In this document: one piece after another, positions 25,102 through 33,600 of the stretch
How the letters are laid out: every line of letters starts with the position of its first letter
How positions within the stretch are numbered: the first letter of the stretch is position 1
The notes under the pieces: model-generated
What the model saw: only the letters and a program-made list of their open reading frames with translations
What the model was told of the DNA's origin: nothing
Databases searched by the model: none
Origin: Actinomycetes bacterium
GTDB taxonomy: Bacteria; Actinomycetota; Coriobacteriia; Anaerosomatales; JAGXFU01
DNA length: 64,000 nucleotides
Assembly (NCBI GenBank): GCA_024637115.1
Contig: JAGXFU010000010.1
Location: forward strand, 155,079-219,078
Direction of reading: 5' to 3'
Translations under genes and position numbers: made by a program

Positions 25102-26229
25102 CTACCGAAGTTGACCGCCGGCCCAGTCGCCCAGCACGGCAGTCTTGCCCAAGAAGTTTCCATACTGCTCGGCTGCAATCGCGAGCGTCTCGCGTTCAAG
25201 AGCGGTCAGCGCTCTGAAGGTGCGCAAGCCGATGTCGACGGTCTCGTCCTTGATGGTTCGCTTCCACGTTCCGGCGATCTGACCGTCAATGAGCAGTGTC
25301 GGTGAGGACATCTCGTTGGCGGTGACGATCGAGCCGTGCGCCTCACGCTGGTCGTCGAGCTGGAGACCGCGGTCGGTGTAGCCGAGCATGTACTCATCAA
25401 AGCCCGGGAGCAGGTGCATCGTGGGGCGGGACTCGGAGTACGCCGCCTCAAGAGTATCCGGCGCTACCCAGTAGGAGTCATTCGACGTCACGATCTGCTC
25501 CAGGTCGTGGGCGACAGCATCGAGTCCGCGCTGCGCCTCTGTGCTTGTCACGCCTGCCCACCACTCGAAATCCTCGAGGGTAGCCGGCCCGTGACCGGCA
25601 AAGTAGCGTGCGGCGAGCCGCGCGAGTGCTTCATTGCGCTCGAGGGGCTTCTCGCCCGTGGGCGGAACCCAGTCATCAAAGAGCACAAAGGTCTGCTCGT
25701 TGCCTTTCATAGGTCCGATACAGAGCACGGCTTGTTGCGAAAGCGTCCACAGGATGTGAGATCCGCGCTGTCCGCTGGTCAAAACGCCTTCGGCTTCCAG
25801 TGCGGCCAGCGATTCGCTCCGGGTGAAGACACCTCCGCCTTTGAGGTTCTCGGTGAATATCTCGCGTGCGCGTGCAAAGACCTCCTCGGTAAGGCCGAGT
25901 TGGGAGTGGCGCGTGGTTGCGAGAGCGACAACGTGGGGCGCGGTGAGTTCAAGCATCCAGCGCACGTCTTCTGGTGCGACCAGGTGCAAGGTGCCGCGCA
26001 GTGGCCAGGTTCGGATGATGCGTCGTTCCGCAACGGCCTGCTCTACGCCCTGCTCAGTGACGTTCACGGATCGCAGGCCCACAGCCCACAGTACGCCCGC
26101 ATAATCCTGGGCCTGCATTGCGCACAGGTGCCGAACTACCTCCGCCGGGTCGACGGTATCCGTGCCCGTAGGGTGCTCTATCTGTTGTCTGCGCAGCCGT
26201 AGCCGCAGTATGTCTTCTGCTTGAGTCAT
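25102..26229 (-). CDS. Winged-helix DNA glycosylase-like protein (AlkZ/YcaQ superfamily)
   Basis: 375 residues of the HTH_42 family. The catalytic-type Q-x-Q motif is present (MQAQDYAGVLWA, about residues 53-64), followed by tandem winged helices (RRIIRTWPLRGTLHLV, FTRSESLAALEAEGV). AlkZ and its relatives excise alkylated or crosslinked bases. Distant members protect antibiotic producers. The substrate here is unknown. The start at 26229 begins MTQAEDILRLRL. Confidence 0.85.
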   Translation of the reverse strand: MTQAEDILRLRLRRQQIEHPTGTDTVDPAEVVRHLCAMQAQDYAGVLWAVGLRSVNVTEQGVEQAVAERRIIRTWPLRGTLHLVAPEDVRWMLELTAPHVVALATTRHSQLGLTEEVFARAREIFTENLKGGGVFTRSESLAALEAEGVLTSGQRGSHILWTLSQQAVLCIGPMKGNEQTFVLFDDWVPPTGEKPLERNEALARLAARYFAGHGPATLEDFEWWAGVTSTEAQRGLDAVAHDLEQIVTSNDSYWVAPDTLEAAYSESRPTMHLLPGFDEYMLGYTDRGLQLDDQREAHGSIVTANEMSSPTLLIDGQIAGTWKRTIKDETVDIGLRTFRALTALERETLAIAAEQYGNFLGKTAVLGDWAGGQLR

Positions 26230-26307
26230 GCCACTAGCATCTCACGTAATGCGATGCGAAGTAATGGATGGCACTGGAAATCGTATTCTAGGGGGATTAG
26301 AGGAGCG

Positions 26308-26790
26308 CTATAGACCCAGCGCAGCACGCTTCTCGGCGATCGTGAGCACGTGCCCCTCAAGGTGCTCCACTGCGTGGTGAAAGACCTCCTGCAGGGTCTG
26401 CGTGCCATTCTCCGAATGCTCAGCGGTGCGTGCCCACGTCTCCGGCGAGAGGCGCACAAGGTCGGCTGCGAGCTGTTCGCGCTGGACCTCGAGTAGACGC
26501 AGGTCAAGCTCCGGATCCCTGCGGTGATAACTCAGAGGTTCGGGATAGTCGGCCGACTCCACACCCATGAGCGTCGGGTTCGTTGTCGCGATGGTGCGCT
26601 TTACCCGGTCACACATGAACTGGTCGGAATCCACGATATGGCAGAGCACCTCAAGCGAGCTCATCTTGCCGGCGATCGGCCGCGCGCGGAGCGCATCAGC
26701 GTCAAGCTCTGAGACTGCCTCGCGCAGGATGGCCGCACCATCCCGATACGCGCCGATGAGTTCCGCAGGAGTTGCCGACGACGAGATCAT
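26308..26790 (-). CDS. DinB/YfiT-like metal-dependent protein
   Basis: 160 residues, four-helix bundle. The conserved histidines are in VLCHIVDSD (about 51) and FHHAVEHLEGH (about 137-146), the metal-binding pattern of DinB-like thiol transferases. The start overlaps the TetR stop as ATGA, so it belongs to the TetR operon. It may modify a toxic electrophile. Confidence 0.87.
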   Translation of the reverse strand: MISSSATPAELIGAYRDGAAILREAVSELDADALRARPIAGKMSSLEVLCHIVDSDQFMCDRVKRTIATTNPTLMGVESADYPEPLSYHRRDPELDLRLLEVQREQLAADLVRLSPETWARTAEHSENGTQTLQEVFHHAVEHLEGHVLTIAEKRAALGL

Positions 26791-27497
26791 GAGTTCTCCT
26801 CTGTTCGGGACATTAGAAGACCTTTGGCAAGTGCGCGCACGCCGAACTCAAAGTCTCGGGCAAAATCTTGCGAACACATCGCGGATTCAGTCAGGTGCGG
26901 GAATTCGTCTGCGGGGAACGTCGCAGCAAGGGCCTCTAGTTGTTCGGGAGTAGGCGGCTCGGTGCCGGAGGCGCCCACCATGGCCGCGGCACCTCGCACC
27001 GCCGAAGCAATGGAATTCATGCCGGCGAGTGCCTGGCTTGGAGACAGTCCCGCATCACGCAGAACCCCGATGAGGAACTCGACCGGACGTGCGGCCTCAG
27101 GTGTGTTCGGTCCCCGAGTGAGCATGATCGGCATTGCGTTGGCATGCGCGAGCATCGCCCCCAGGTAGGCGTTGGCCGCGAACATGATGCGCTCCTCGGC
27201 GGGTGCATCGGGAGTGTCGGCGGTGCAGTCGATCTCGGTCATCACGGCCTCGACGATGGCATCGAGCAGCGCGCCTTTGTTGGGGATGTGGTAGTAGATC
27301 GCCATAGGATCAACGCCCAGATCAGCCCCGAGGCGACGCATCGAGAGCGCGTTGAGTCCCTCTGTGTCTACGAGCGCCAACGCTGTGGCAACGATCCTTT
27401 CACGGGTGAGGGGAGTCGCAGGACCGGTACGCCTCGCGGCGCGGCTCCTGGCTTGCTCGGTTCGCGACTCCGCGCGCGCGGGTTTCTTTTCAGACAT
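26787..27497 (-). CDS. TetR-family regulator (TetR_C_1 type) recognising TTCTAC half sites
   Basis: 236 residues with a basic N-terminal extension (1-30), a helix-turn-helix (RERIVATALALVDTEGLNALSMRRL, recognition segment VDPMAIYYHIPNK) and the TetR-class C-terminal domain. It is divergent from a flavoprotein operon. Two perfect palindromes lie in the shared promoter region. The likely regulon is itself, the DinB-like gene and the flavoproteins. Confidence 0.92.
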   Translation of the reverse strand: MSEKKPARAESRTEQARSRAARRTGPATPLTRERIVATALALVDTEGLNALSMRRLGADLGVDPMAIYYHIPNKGALLDAIVEAVMTEIDCTADTPDAPAEERIMFAANAYLGAMLAHANAMPIMLTRGPNTPEAARPVEFLIGVLRDAGLSPSQALAGMNSIASAVRGAAAMVGASGTEPPTPEQLEALAATFPADEFPHLTESAMCSQDFARDFEFGVRALAKGLLMSRTEENS

Positions 27498-27530
27498 CGA
27501 TCCCTCTTCAGATACGGAGTTGACAGTTCC

Positions 27531-27547
27531 ATTCTACGGTGTAGAAT
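27531..27547 (+). promoter_or_regulatory. TetR operator 1 in the divergent promoter
   Basis: ATTCTAC-GGT-GTAGAAT, perfect 7+3+7. The right half contains the -10 element TAGAAT of the rightward promoter (TTGACA at 27520-27525, 16-base spacer). The left half contains a TAGAAT -10 for the leftward promoter, with GTGACA 17 bases upstream on that strand. One bound repressor would block both. Confidence 0.8.
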
Positions 27548-27560
27548 CATCGTTGTCACG

Positions 27561-27579
27561 TGTTCTACAGTGTAGAACA
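27561..27579 (+). promoter_or_regulatory. TetR operator 2
   Basis: TGTTCTAC-AGT-GTAGAACA, perfect 8+3+8, centred 31 bases from operator 1 (three helical turns). It lies just downstream of the rightward start region. Confidence 0.8.
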
Positions 27580-27598
27580 ACCAGGCCGAGGAGAGACT

Positions 27599-28150
27599 AT
27601 GAACGTAGTGATACTCAATGGGGAGCCGATCACCGGATCGGTGTTCGACACCTACATCCATGACATTGCCGAGCGGATGAGCGCATCGGGGCACGAGGTT
27701 CGCGTGCTCGAACTTCGTGACCTTGATATCAAGGGCTGCTCCGGGTGCTGGGGCTGCTGGGTCAAGACCCCCGGTGAGTGCGTCAAGCGCGACGACACCG
27801 AGCAGATATGCCGTGCGGTCATCAATTCCGACCTCTACGTGCTCGCTTCTCCGATGGTCATGGGATTCACCACCGCGCTCCTGAAACGCGCTGCCGACCA
27901 GATCATTCCGCTCGTGCATCCCTACATCGTGATTGAAGGAGGCGAGATGCATCACCTCCCTCGCTACAAGCGCTATCCCAAGATGGGACTGCTGCTCGGC
28001 GCGGATGCCGACACGGACGCCGAGGATCTCGCTCTCACCGAGCAGATGTGGTCACGCATGGCGCGCAATCTCAAGTCACAACTCGTTCTTACTGCGGTCA
28101 CGAACCGCCCGACTGAGGAGGTAGCACGTGAGCTCGCTACTGTTGCTTAA
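27599..28150 (+). CDS. Flavodoxin-fold NAD(P)H-dependent reductase (iron-sulfur flavoprotein type)
   Basis: 183 residues. The MNVVILNGEP start and the flavodoxin-like fold match NADPH-dependent FMN reductases. CSGCWGCWVKTPGEC (about 57-71) is the cysteine-rich loop seen in the ISF-related group. It is controlled by the two TetR operators upstream. It overlaps the next flavoprotein gene by 23 bases. It probably reduces a quinone, nitro compound or other electrophile. Confidence 0.87.
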   Translation: MNVVILNGEPITGSVFDTYIHDIAERMSASGHEVRVLELRDLDIKGCSGCWGCWVKTPGECVKRDDTEQICRAVINSDLYVLASPMVMGFTTALLKRAADQIIPLVHPYIVIEGGEMHHLPRYKRYPKMGLLLGADADTDAEDLALTEQMWSRMARNLKSQLVLTAVTNRPTEEVARELATVA

Positions 28151-28793
28151 CGGTTCGCCCAGGGGCGAGCGCTCCAATTCGATGAAGATGCTCTCTCGTG
28201 TGGCCGAAGGGTGGGTGCAGGCCGGCGGAGCAGAACCCGAGGTGCTTCATCTGACCAAGAAGGCTGATTCGCTCCGTGCGATAGAGGCGTTCGGCACCGC
28301 GGACACCGTGATGCTCGGCATGCCTCTCTACACCGACTCGATGCCGGCGCTCGTCAAAACCTATATCGAGGCTCTCGCCCCGTACGTGGGCCGTGACGAC
28401 AATCCACGGATAGGCTTTCTGGTCCAGTCCGGATTCTCAGAAGCACTACATTCGCGGCCGCTCGAACGCTATCTGACAAAGCTCGCCGCCCGTCTTGGGT
28501 GCGAGTATGCCGGAACCATCGTTCGCGGTGGAGGTGAGGCGCTCCAGGCCATGCCTGACGAAGCGAGCAAGCGGCTGTGGGAGAGACTTCGTGGACTTGG
28601 TGAATCGCTTGCGCGGGAAGGCCGCTTTGATGTCGAGCTCCTCACCCAGGTGGCAGGCCTGGAGCGTCTGTCTCCGTGGGGCGCCCGATGGATGTCGCTT
28701 GCATCTAACCTTAGGCTTATCGACTTCTACTGGAACGGACAGCTCAAAAAGAACGGCGCATGGGACACACGCTTTGCGGCGCCCTACGTCTGA
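28128..28793 (+). CDS. Flavodoxin-fold NAD(P)H oxidoreductase, second of pair
   Basis: 221 residues with LLLNGSPRGERSNS (phosphate-binding loop of FMN) at the start and MLGMPLYTDSMPALVK in the middle, as in NADPH-dependent FMN reductases. The GTG start has GGAGG upstream and lies inside the previous gene, so the two are coupled. The C-terminal 60 residues are an extension. It converges with the aminotransferase gene (10-base overlap). Confidence 0.85.
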   Translation: MSSLLLLNGSPRGERSNSMKMLSRVAEGWVQAGGAEPEVLHLTKKADSLRAIEAFGTADTVMLGMPLYTDSMPALVKTYIEALAPYVGRDDNPRIGFLVQSGFSEALHSRPLERYLTKLAARLGCEYAGTIVRGGGEALQAMPDEASKRLWERLRGLGESLAREGRFDVELLTQVAGLERLSPWGARWMSLASNLRLIDFYWNGQLKKNGAWDTRFAAPYV

Positions 28794-29947
28794 GATCGTG
28801 TGGAGGCGGCTCGGAACTCCTTGGCCAGCAGTGCCACGCCTGTGTGTATCTGCTCGGGACTGGCGTGTGAGAAGTTGATCCGCATGTAGCCGATCGCCGG
28901 AGCGGTTGACGGAAAGAACACCTCTCCGGGCATGAAGGCAACGCCGCGCTCCAACATATCGGGCAACAAGGGACGGGTGTCTATCGCCTGCTTGAGGCGG
29001 AGCCAGAAGAAGAGCCCGCCCGCCGGGGTGTTCCACTCAGCCAGTTCAGCAAAGTGCTCAGAGAGTGTCTCGGCCATGATGGCGCGCTTCTCTGCATAGG
29101 CCGTGCGCAATCCATCAAGGCGGGTTTCGAGATCTGGATCAACGAGCTGCCGGTAGGCGAGCCACTGCCCCATGCGGTTCGTGTGCAGGTCGGCTGCCTG
29201 CTTGAGACGCACCAGGTGCGGTATCAGGTCAGGTGATGCGATGAGATATCCGACCCTGATGCCGGGCATGAAGGACTTGGAGAAGCTGCTCTGGTAGATC
29301 CACGATGCAGTCTTGATGTGGGAGCAGATCGGAGTACGGTCGACGGCCTCATACACGAGTTCGCGATAAGGGTCGTCCTCAAAGATGGTCAACCCGGTCT
29401 CATCGGCCACGCAGGCAACAGCCGCGCGCGCATCTGCCGAGTAGCAGGTACCGCTCGGATTCTGGAACGTCGGAATCAGGTAGGCGAGTCGCGCTCCTGT
29501 GCTGCCGGCCAAGGTGTCGAGCTGCCCGGCGTCTATGCCGTCCGAGGAAAGCGTGACCCCGTGGCACTCTGCGCCAAAGAGCTCGAATGCTTGAAGGGCC
29601 GCAAGGTACGTTGGTGCTTCGGTGATCATGGGCGTGCCCGGATCGATGAACAACTTGGCCACGAGGTCGATGCCTTGCTGAGAGCCCGAGACCACCAGTA
29701 CCTGTGAGGCGTCACAGTCCATACCCAGGTCACGGGCGTGTCCCGCGATTGCCTCCCGCAGTTCCGGTTCGCCCTCGCTTGGTCCGTACTGCGCCACGGC
29801 TGCGGGCACGCCACTCCAGTCGGGTACGGGGAGCTCGCCCGGTGCGGGGAGGCCCCCCGCGAATGAGATCATGCCGGGACGCTGGGTTGCTGCCAGGATG
29901 TCTCGAACGAGTGAGGAGTTCAGTCGGCTGATGCGTTCTGAAAACAT
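28784..29947 (-). CDS. PLP-dependent class I/II aminotransferase (2-aminoadipate type)
   Basis: 387 residues, fold type I. MISFAGGLPAPGELP near the start is typical of the LysN and multiple-substrate aminotransferase group. The PLP lysine is in SFSKSFMPGIRVGY, and IFEDDPYRELVY carries the ring-binding aspartate and tyrosine. GAGAGG precedes the ATG at 29947. It is divergent from a MarR gene. The substrate is unknown. Confidence 0.9.
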   Translation of the reverse strand: MFSERISRLNSSLVRDILAATQRPGMISFAGGLPAPGELPVPDWSGVPAAVAQYGPSEGEPELREAIAGHARDLGMDCDASQVLVVSGSQQGIDLVAKLFIDPGTPMITEAPTYLAALQAFELFGAECHGVTLSSDGIDAGQLDTLAGSTGARLAYLIPTFQNPSGTCYSADARAAVACVADETGLTIFEDDPYRELVYEAVDRTPICSHIKTASWIYQSSFSKSFMPGIRVGYLIASPDLIPHLVRLKQAADLHTNRMGQWLAYRQLVDPDLETRLDGLRTAYAEKRAIMAETLSEHFAELAEWNTPAGGLFFWLRLKQAIDTRPLLPDMLERGVAFMPGEVFFPSTAPAIGYMRINFSHASPEQIHTGVALLAKEFRAASTRSQT

Positions 29948-30029
29948 GGGAGACCTCTCTGGCGGATCGGTGGTTGCCTCGGTAGAATGGCAATAGTATT
30001 GACCTATATTCGCGCCAGCGATTGGATAT

Positions 30030-30044
30030 GTCAACATGGTTGAC
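30030..30044 (+). promoter_or_regulatory. Palindrome across the MarR start codon
   Basis: GTCAACATGGTTGAC is a perfect 6+3+6 palindrome whose centre is the ATG of the MarR gene. A related TTGACCTATAT block lies 30 bases upstream. It is a likely autorepression site that would block elongation or the divergent promoter. Confidence 0.5.
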
Positions 30045-30464
30045 TCATCGCGCGAGCAGCAGCTCAACGAGTCCCTCGAGCTCTTCTTCTTTGCCTATCG
30101 AGAGTTCACCGCATATCCCGACACGATCCTGGCCGCCCGTGGGCTCCAGCGCGTGCACCATCGCATCCTGTACTTCGTTGGTCGCAACCCGGGTATCACG
30201 GTCAGCGCACTCCTGGGCACCCTCGGTGTCACCAAGCAGGCACTCAATGCACCACTGAGGCGTCTCCTGGAGGCAGGCTTGGTGGACAGCATCAAGGGAG
30301 AGAGCGATCGGCGTGTCAGGCATTTGGAGCTCACTGAGACAGGCGCGGCGCTCGAACACGAGTTGAGCGCGTCACAACGTGAGCGGATGGCAACGGTGTT
30401 CGATCGGTCCGGCCCTGAAGCCGAGGCGGCGTGGCGCGCTGTTATGAGCGGGGTCGCCGGCTAG
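30036..30464 (+). CDS. MarR-family regulator
   Basis: 142 residues with a winged helix: HHRILYFVGRNPGITVSALLGTLGVTKQALNAPLRRLLEAGLVDS and wing GESDRRVRHLELTETG. It is divergent from the aminotransferase gene, which it probably controls. The start codon lies within a palindrome. Confidence 0.9.
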   Translation: MVDSSREQQLNESLELFFFAYREFTAYPDTILAARGLQRVHHRILYFVGRNPGITVSALLGTLGVTKQALNAPLRRLLEAGLVDSIKGESDRRVRHLELTETGAALEHELSASQRERMATVFDRSGPEAEAAWRAVMSGVAG

Positions 30465-30473
30465 CGAACGGAT

Positions 30474-31007
30474 CTAGTGATCCGCGAGAGCGATCTCGAT
30501 GTCCACGTTGACCTGCGCTGCCGCCTCGGCAAGCGTGGCGGTCCAGTCAACATCGGCGAGTCCCGGCGGCACCATCACGAGCGCGTTCATCATGAATAGC
30601 GGCGTGCCGCTATTGGGAGCAGGTATTGTGCCCGTCTCCATCGATTCGATGTTGATGCCACGCGCGGAAAGCCCGGCAACTATCTCGTGAATGATTCCCT
30701 CGTGGTCAGCTCCCTCTACCTCGATGCGATAAGGAAGCCAGCCCAGGAATGTACTGGTGTCTGTCTCGAGTGTTCGTGAGGTCGTGACCTTGTAGCCCTG
30801 ATCGGCGAGATGCGCAAAGGCGCTTTCGATGTCGTCCATGTGATCCTCGGGCATAAGCGCCAGCATCAACACCGCGAACTCACCACCCAGCCGGGCCATC
30901 CTGCTCGTCTCAACATTGGCGCCAAGGCCGAGAAGGATCTTGGTGACTTCTTCAACGATTCCGACCCGGTCAGGTCCGGTCAGGGTGAAGACGATGCCAA
31001 TGCGCAT
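30474..31007 (-). CDS. Double-ACT-domain regulator (GcvR-like)
   Basis: 177 residues with two ACT domains (IVFTLTGPDRVGIVEEVTK; a second starting near EVEGADHEGIIHEIVAGL) as in glycine cleavage repressor GcvR and similar amino-acid sensors. The start at 31007 begins MRIGIVFTL. No DNA-binding segment is present, so it would act through a partner protein or as an amino-acid sensor. Confidence 0.88.
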   Translation of the reverse strand: MRIGIVFTLTGPDRVGIVEEVTKILLGLGANVETSRMARLGGEFAVLMLALMPEDHMDDIESAFAHLADQGYKVTTSRTLETDTSTFLGWLPYRIEVEGADHEGIIHEIVAGLSARGINIESMETGTIPAPNSGTPLFMMNALVMVPPGLADVDWTATLAEAAAQVNVDIEIALADH

Positions 31008-31090
31008 TGGTGTCCCTTTCGAGAGGATCCTCACAGTATCTCGCCACGACGAAGTACCCGCTAGACCCAGAGTACACGCTCAAGCGGCCT

Positions 31091-31588
31091 CTAGCCTACT
31101 GCGGTTGCGAGTAGGGCACCCCACTCACGTGCGCGTTCGAGTTCACCATCTTTGAGCGGACCGTAGGCACTCTCAACGACGAAACGCTCAGCCGGCGCCA
31201 CAGCTTTGTATCCGCGTGCGGCGAGCTTCTTTTCTATCGTCCCGGTCGCGCCACGGGGCGACCACCAGATGCGTGATTCGAAGGCCGCTGCATGACCACT
31301 GCCGGGCTCGAGTGCGTCGAGCCAGGTGCGCAGAGCGGGGTGTGAGCGATCCGGGGGTGTGGGAGCCTTCGTCTCGTACGCGCCCAGGTTCGCTCGCGCC
31401 TTCTCTGTTGGGAGTTGGAAGGCGATCACCGGTGAGCCTGCCACGATGAAGTCGACACCTTCAAGTGCTTCGGCGGTTGCCTCGGCAGTAGAAAGAGCCG
31501 GCGTGTCCTCACCGATTCCTTCTGCTATTGCTCTGGCGATTGCGGCGGTGTTACCCCACATCGACTCGTAGACAACGATAGCTTTCAC
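31091..31588 (-). CDS. Flavodoxin domain protein
   Basis: 165 residues: KAIVVYESMWGNTAAIARAI is the FMN phosphate loop and first helix of flavodoxins. FIVAGSPVIAF and a C-terminal ESAYGPLKDGELERA follow. GTG start with GGGGGAA upstream. It is probably an electron carrier or a protoporphyrinogen-oxidase-like protein; the family is broad. Confidence 0.85.
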   Translation of the reverse strand: MKAIVVYESMWGNTAAIARAIAEGIGEDTPALSTAEATAEALEGVDFIVAGSPVIAFQLPTEKARANLGAYETKAPTPPDRSHPALRTWLDALEPGSGHAAAFESRIWWSPRGATGTIEKKLAARGYKAVAPAERFVVESAYGPLKDGELERAREWGALLATAVG

Positions 31589-31622
31589 GGTTCCCCCTAC
31601 GTGTCGCACGTCCAGTCAGATG

Positions 31623-32726
31623 CTACCCATCGATAAGCCGGGCCAACACGAGTGCGTCGATGAACTCGTCACTGACCAAGATGGCTTCGCGACGACGTCC
31701 TTCCTCGACAAACCCGTGACGCTTATAGAGAGCTACCGCGCGCGGGTTGTTTGCAAAGGCGTTCGCCTCGATGCGTCGGATTCCATGGGCGCCGGCCCAT
31801 GAAATGATCGCCTCAAGCAGCGCAGAGCCGATTCCTGACCCGCGGTGTTCACGGTCGACCGATATGCCGAATGCCCCGCCGTGCGCCTCCTGCGGCACCG
31901 TCCTGCCCAGGAAGTCCATCACCCCCACGATCTCCTCGCCTGCGATGGCCAGAAGCAGCGTGCAGTTGGCGGGAGTGATGCGTGACGCGATGAACTCCTC
32001 TTCTTCTTCGAGGGTCGGCACGTCACGCGTGTAGATACCGGGGAGGTTCTCGCTAAAGAGGCGGGATGCGAAACGCTGCAGTGCGGCCGCATCGTCGTGT
32101 GTGGCGACCCGCACGATGAAGTCGCGATCGTCTGAAGGCTCGGGCTTCCAGAGCACCGGCAGCGCATCGGCCGCGAGATGGCGTGCATAGTCGCGCACGT
32201 CTGCGGGCCAGGTGGCGCTGTGGGTCTCGAAGGCCTCGGCATCACCGGCAAACAGCGCGCGGGTCGCCTCTTCGAATCCTGTCAGGTCGCCCGTCAGCGC
32301 GTTCATGAAGCGGAAGGCCACCTCCTGGGCGTGGCGAACGCGGTCCGCGGGCTCACTCTCGCGCTGCGCTGTCTCAACGAGTTTGCGCAGCGTCACCGAT
32401 GCGCCACCGCGCTGGTTCCCGAGCCACTCCCAGTGGCGGGGGAGCAGAGTGATTTCCTTGCCCACCACCCCGAGCTTGGGGCGGCCTGCACCCCTGGGTT
32501 CCGGATCGATCGCCGTTGGTTCCAGACGCGCCAGTATCTCCTCGGCAGATCCACGGAGGTCGAATTCGACAGGGCGGGCATCGGTGTCGTTGAACACGAG
32601 GATGGTGCGGGTGTCGCCCTGGTCGAGCAACGATTTGAGGGCGAGGGCGACAGTGCCGGGCGCGCCCGAGGCGACACGGCTGGTATCAGCGAAGGCGGTG
32701 CATGAGTCGATGGTGCGAGCATCCAT
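31623..32726 (-). CDS. DUF2239-GNAT fusion protein
   Basis: 367 residues. Residues 1-195 match the DUF2239 type (CTAFADTSRVASG, RPKLGVVGKEITLLPRHWEWL, GGASVTLRKLVE). Residues 200-367 are a GNAT acetyltransferase with acetyl-CoA loop REHRGSGIGSALL and NNPRAVALYKRHGF. DUF2239 proteins usually stand alone, so this is a fusion. Two operator-like palindromes and a promoter (TTGACT, TAGAAT on the minus strand) lie upstream at 32764-32810. Confidence 0.85.
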   Translation of the reverse strand: MDARTIDSCTAFADTSRVASGAPGTVALALKSLLDQGDTRTILVFNDTDARPVEFDLRGSAEEILARLEPTAIDPEPRGAGRPKLGVVGKEITLLPRHWEWLGNQRGGASVTLRKLVETAQRESEPADRVRHAQEVAFRFMNALTGDLTGFEEATRALFAGDAEAFETHSATWPADVRDYARHLAADALPVLWKPEPSDDRDFIVRVATHDDAAALQRFASRLFSENLPGIYTRDVPTLEEEEEFIASRITPANCTLLLAIAGEEIVGVMDFLGRTVPQEAHGGAFGISVDREHRGSGIGSALLEAIISWAGAHGIRRIEANAFANNPRAVALYKRHGFVEEGRRREAILVSDEFIDALVLARLIDG

Positions 32727-32763
32727 GAGTGGTCTCCCGGGGTAGAGGCGGTATCTGACGCGT

Positions 32764-32810
32764 ATTCTACCCTGGTAAAAACACTCAAGTCAATATTGCC
32801 AGGGTAAAAT
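32764..32810 (-). promoter_or_regulatory. Promoter and paired palindromes of the DUF2239-GNAT gene
   Basis: TTCTACC-CT-GGTAAAA (about 32765-32780) and TATTGCC-AG-GGTAAAA (about 32794-32809) are related imperfect palindromes 28 bases apart. On the minus strand TTGACT and TAGAAT form a promoter across them. The binding protein is unknown. Confidence 0.5.
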
Positions 32811-32834
32811 CATTCGCAGGGGCTGCGGTCGCCG

Positions 32835-33464
32835 CTACAGGTTTCGCTCAAGCTTGCCCAGGAGGGCGCTCACCCAGAATTCAAGTATCTGGTCGTAGTT
32901 CTCAATGAACTGTCCGGTTTCCATCGCCTTCACGATCACGGGGAACTCATCTCGCGGCAGGCTGGCAAAGAGCTGCTGGAACTGCTCGCTGCTCCTCGGG
33001 TCGTTTTGCGACGCAGACATCGCCACCGCAAGCGAGACGGTCAGGAGCCCCATGACGTTGATCGCCAGCGCTGCTTCGCGCAACGGAATGCCGGCCCTGT
33101 CCATGATCTGGAATGAGCGCTCCACAATGCCGAGGGAACCCGGAGTGGTGAGCGGGCGCTGAGCGAGCAGCGGCAGCACATTGGGATGAGCGAGCATCGA
33201 CTGCAGGTTGGCCTCAATGAGTTGTCGCAGCTGACCCTGCCACGGCAATGTCGTATCGATGTCGATCGATGTCTCGGCGGAGACTGCCTCGATCACGCCG
33301 TCGAGGAGCGCCTCCTTGTTGGGGAGATGCCGGTACGCGGCCATGGGGTCGACCCCGAGCTCGGCTCCCAGTTTTCGCATCGAGAGCGCGTCGAGCCCGT
33401 CACGGTCGACGATCTTCAGGGCCGTGCGGATGAGCACCTCACGGCTGAGTCCTTTGGCGGTCAC
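32835..33464 (-). CDS. TetR-family regulator (TetR_C_1 type) recognising GTCTAC half sites
   Basis: 209 residues, clearly related to the TetR protein at 26787: REVLIRTALKIVDRDGLDALSMRKL and recognition segment VDPMAAYRHLPNK. It is divergent from an isoprenylcysteine methyltransferase-like gene. Two perfect palindromes lie in the shared promoter. Likely autorepression and control of the methyltransferase. Confidence 0.92.
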   Translation of the reverse strand: MTAKGLSREVLIRTALKIVDRDGLDALSMRKLGAELGVDPMAAYRHLPNKEALLDGVIEAVSAETSIDIDTTLPWQGQLRQLIEANLQSMLAHPNVLPLLAQRPLTTPGSLGIVERSFQIMDRAGIPLREAALAINVMGLLTVSLAVAMSASQNDPRSSEQFQQLFASLPRDEFPVIVKAMETGQFIENYDQILEFWVSALLGKLERNL

Positions 33465-33497
33465 TGGAGGTCTCCTTGGCAGGATCGGATTCGGGTG

Positions 33498-33541
33498 TTG
33501 ACATGTCTACGATGTAGACTATAGTGGTCTACGGCGTAGAC
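33498..33541 (+). promoter_or_regulatory. Promoter with two TetR operators
   Basis: TTGACA (33498-33503) and TATAGT (33520-33525) are 16 bases apart. The spacer is the palindrome GTCTAC-GAT-GTAGAC (33505-33519). A second palindrome GTCTAC-GGC-GTAGAC covers 33527-33541, 22 bases from the first centre to centre. Confidence 0.82.
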
Positions 33542-33600
33542 AGCAAGACCCGGTACCGCATCGCCTGGGTGCGGACCAGAGAACAAAGAAGGAGTTCGTC

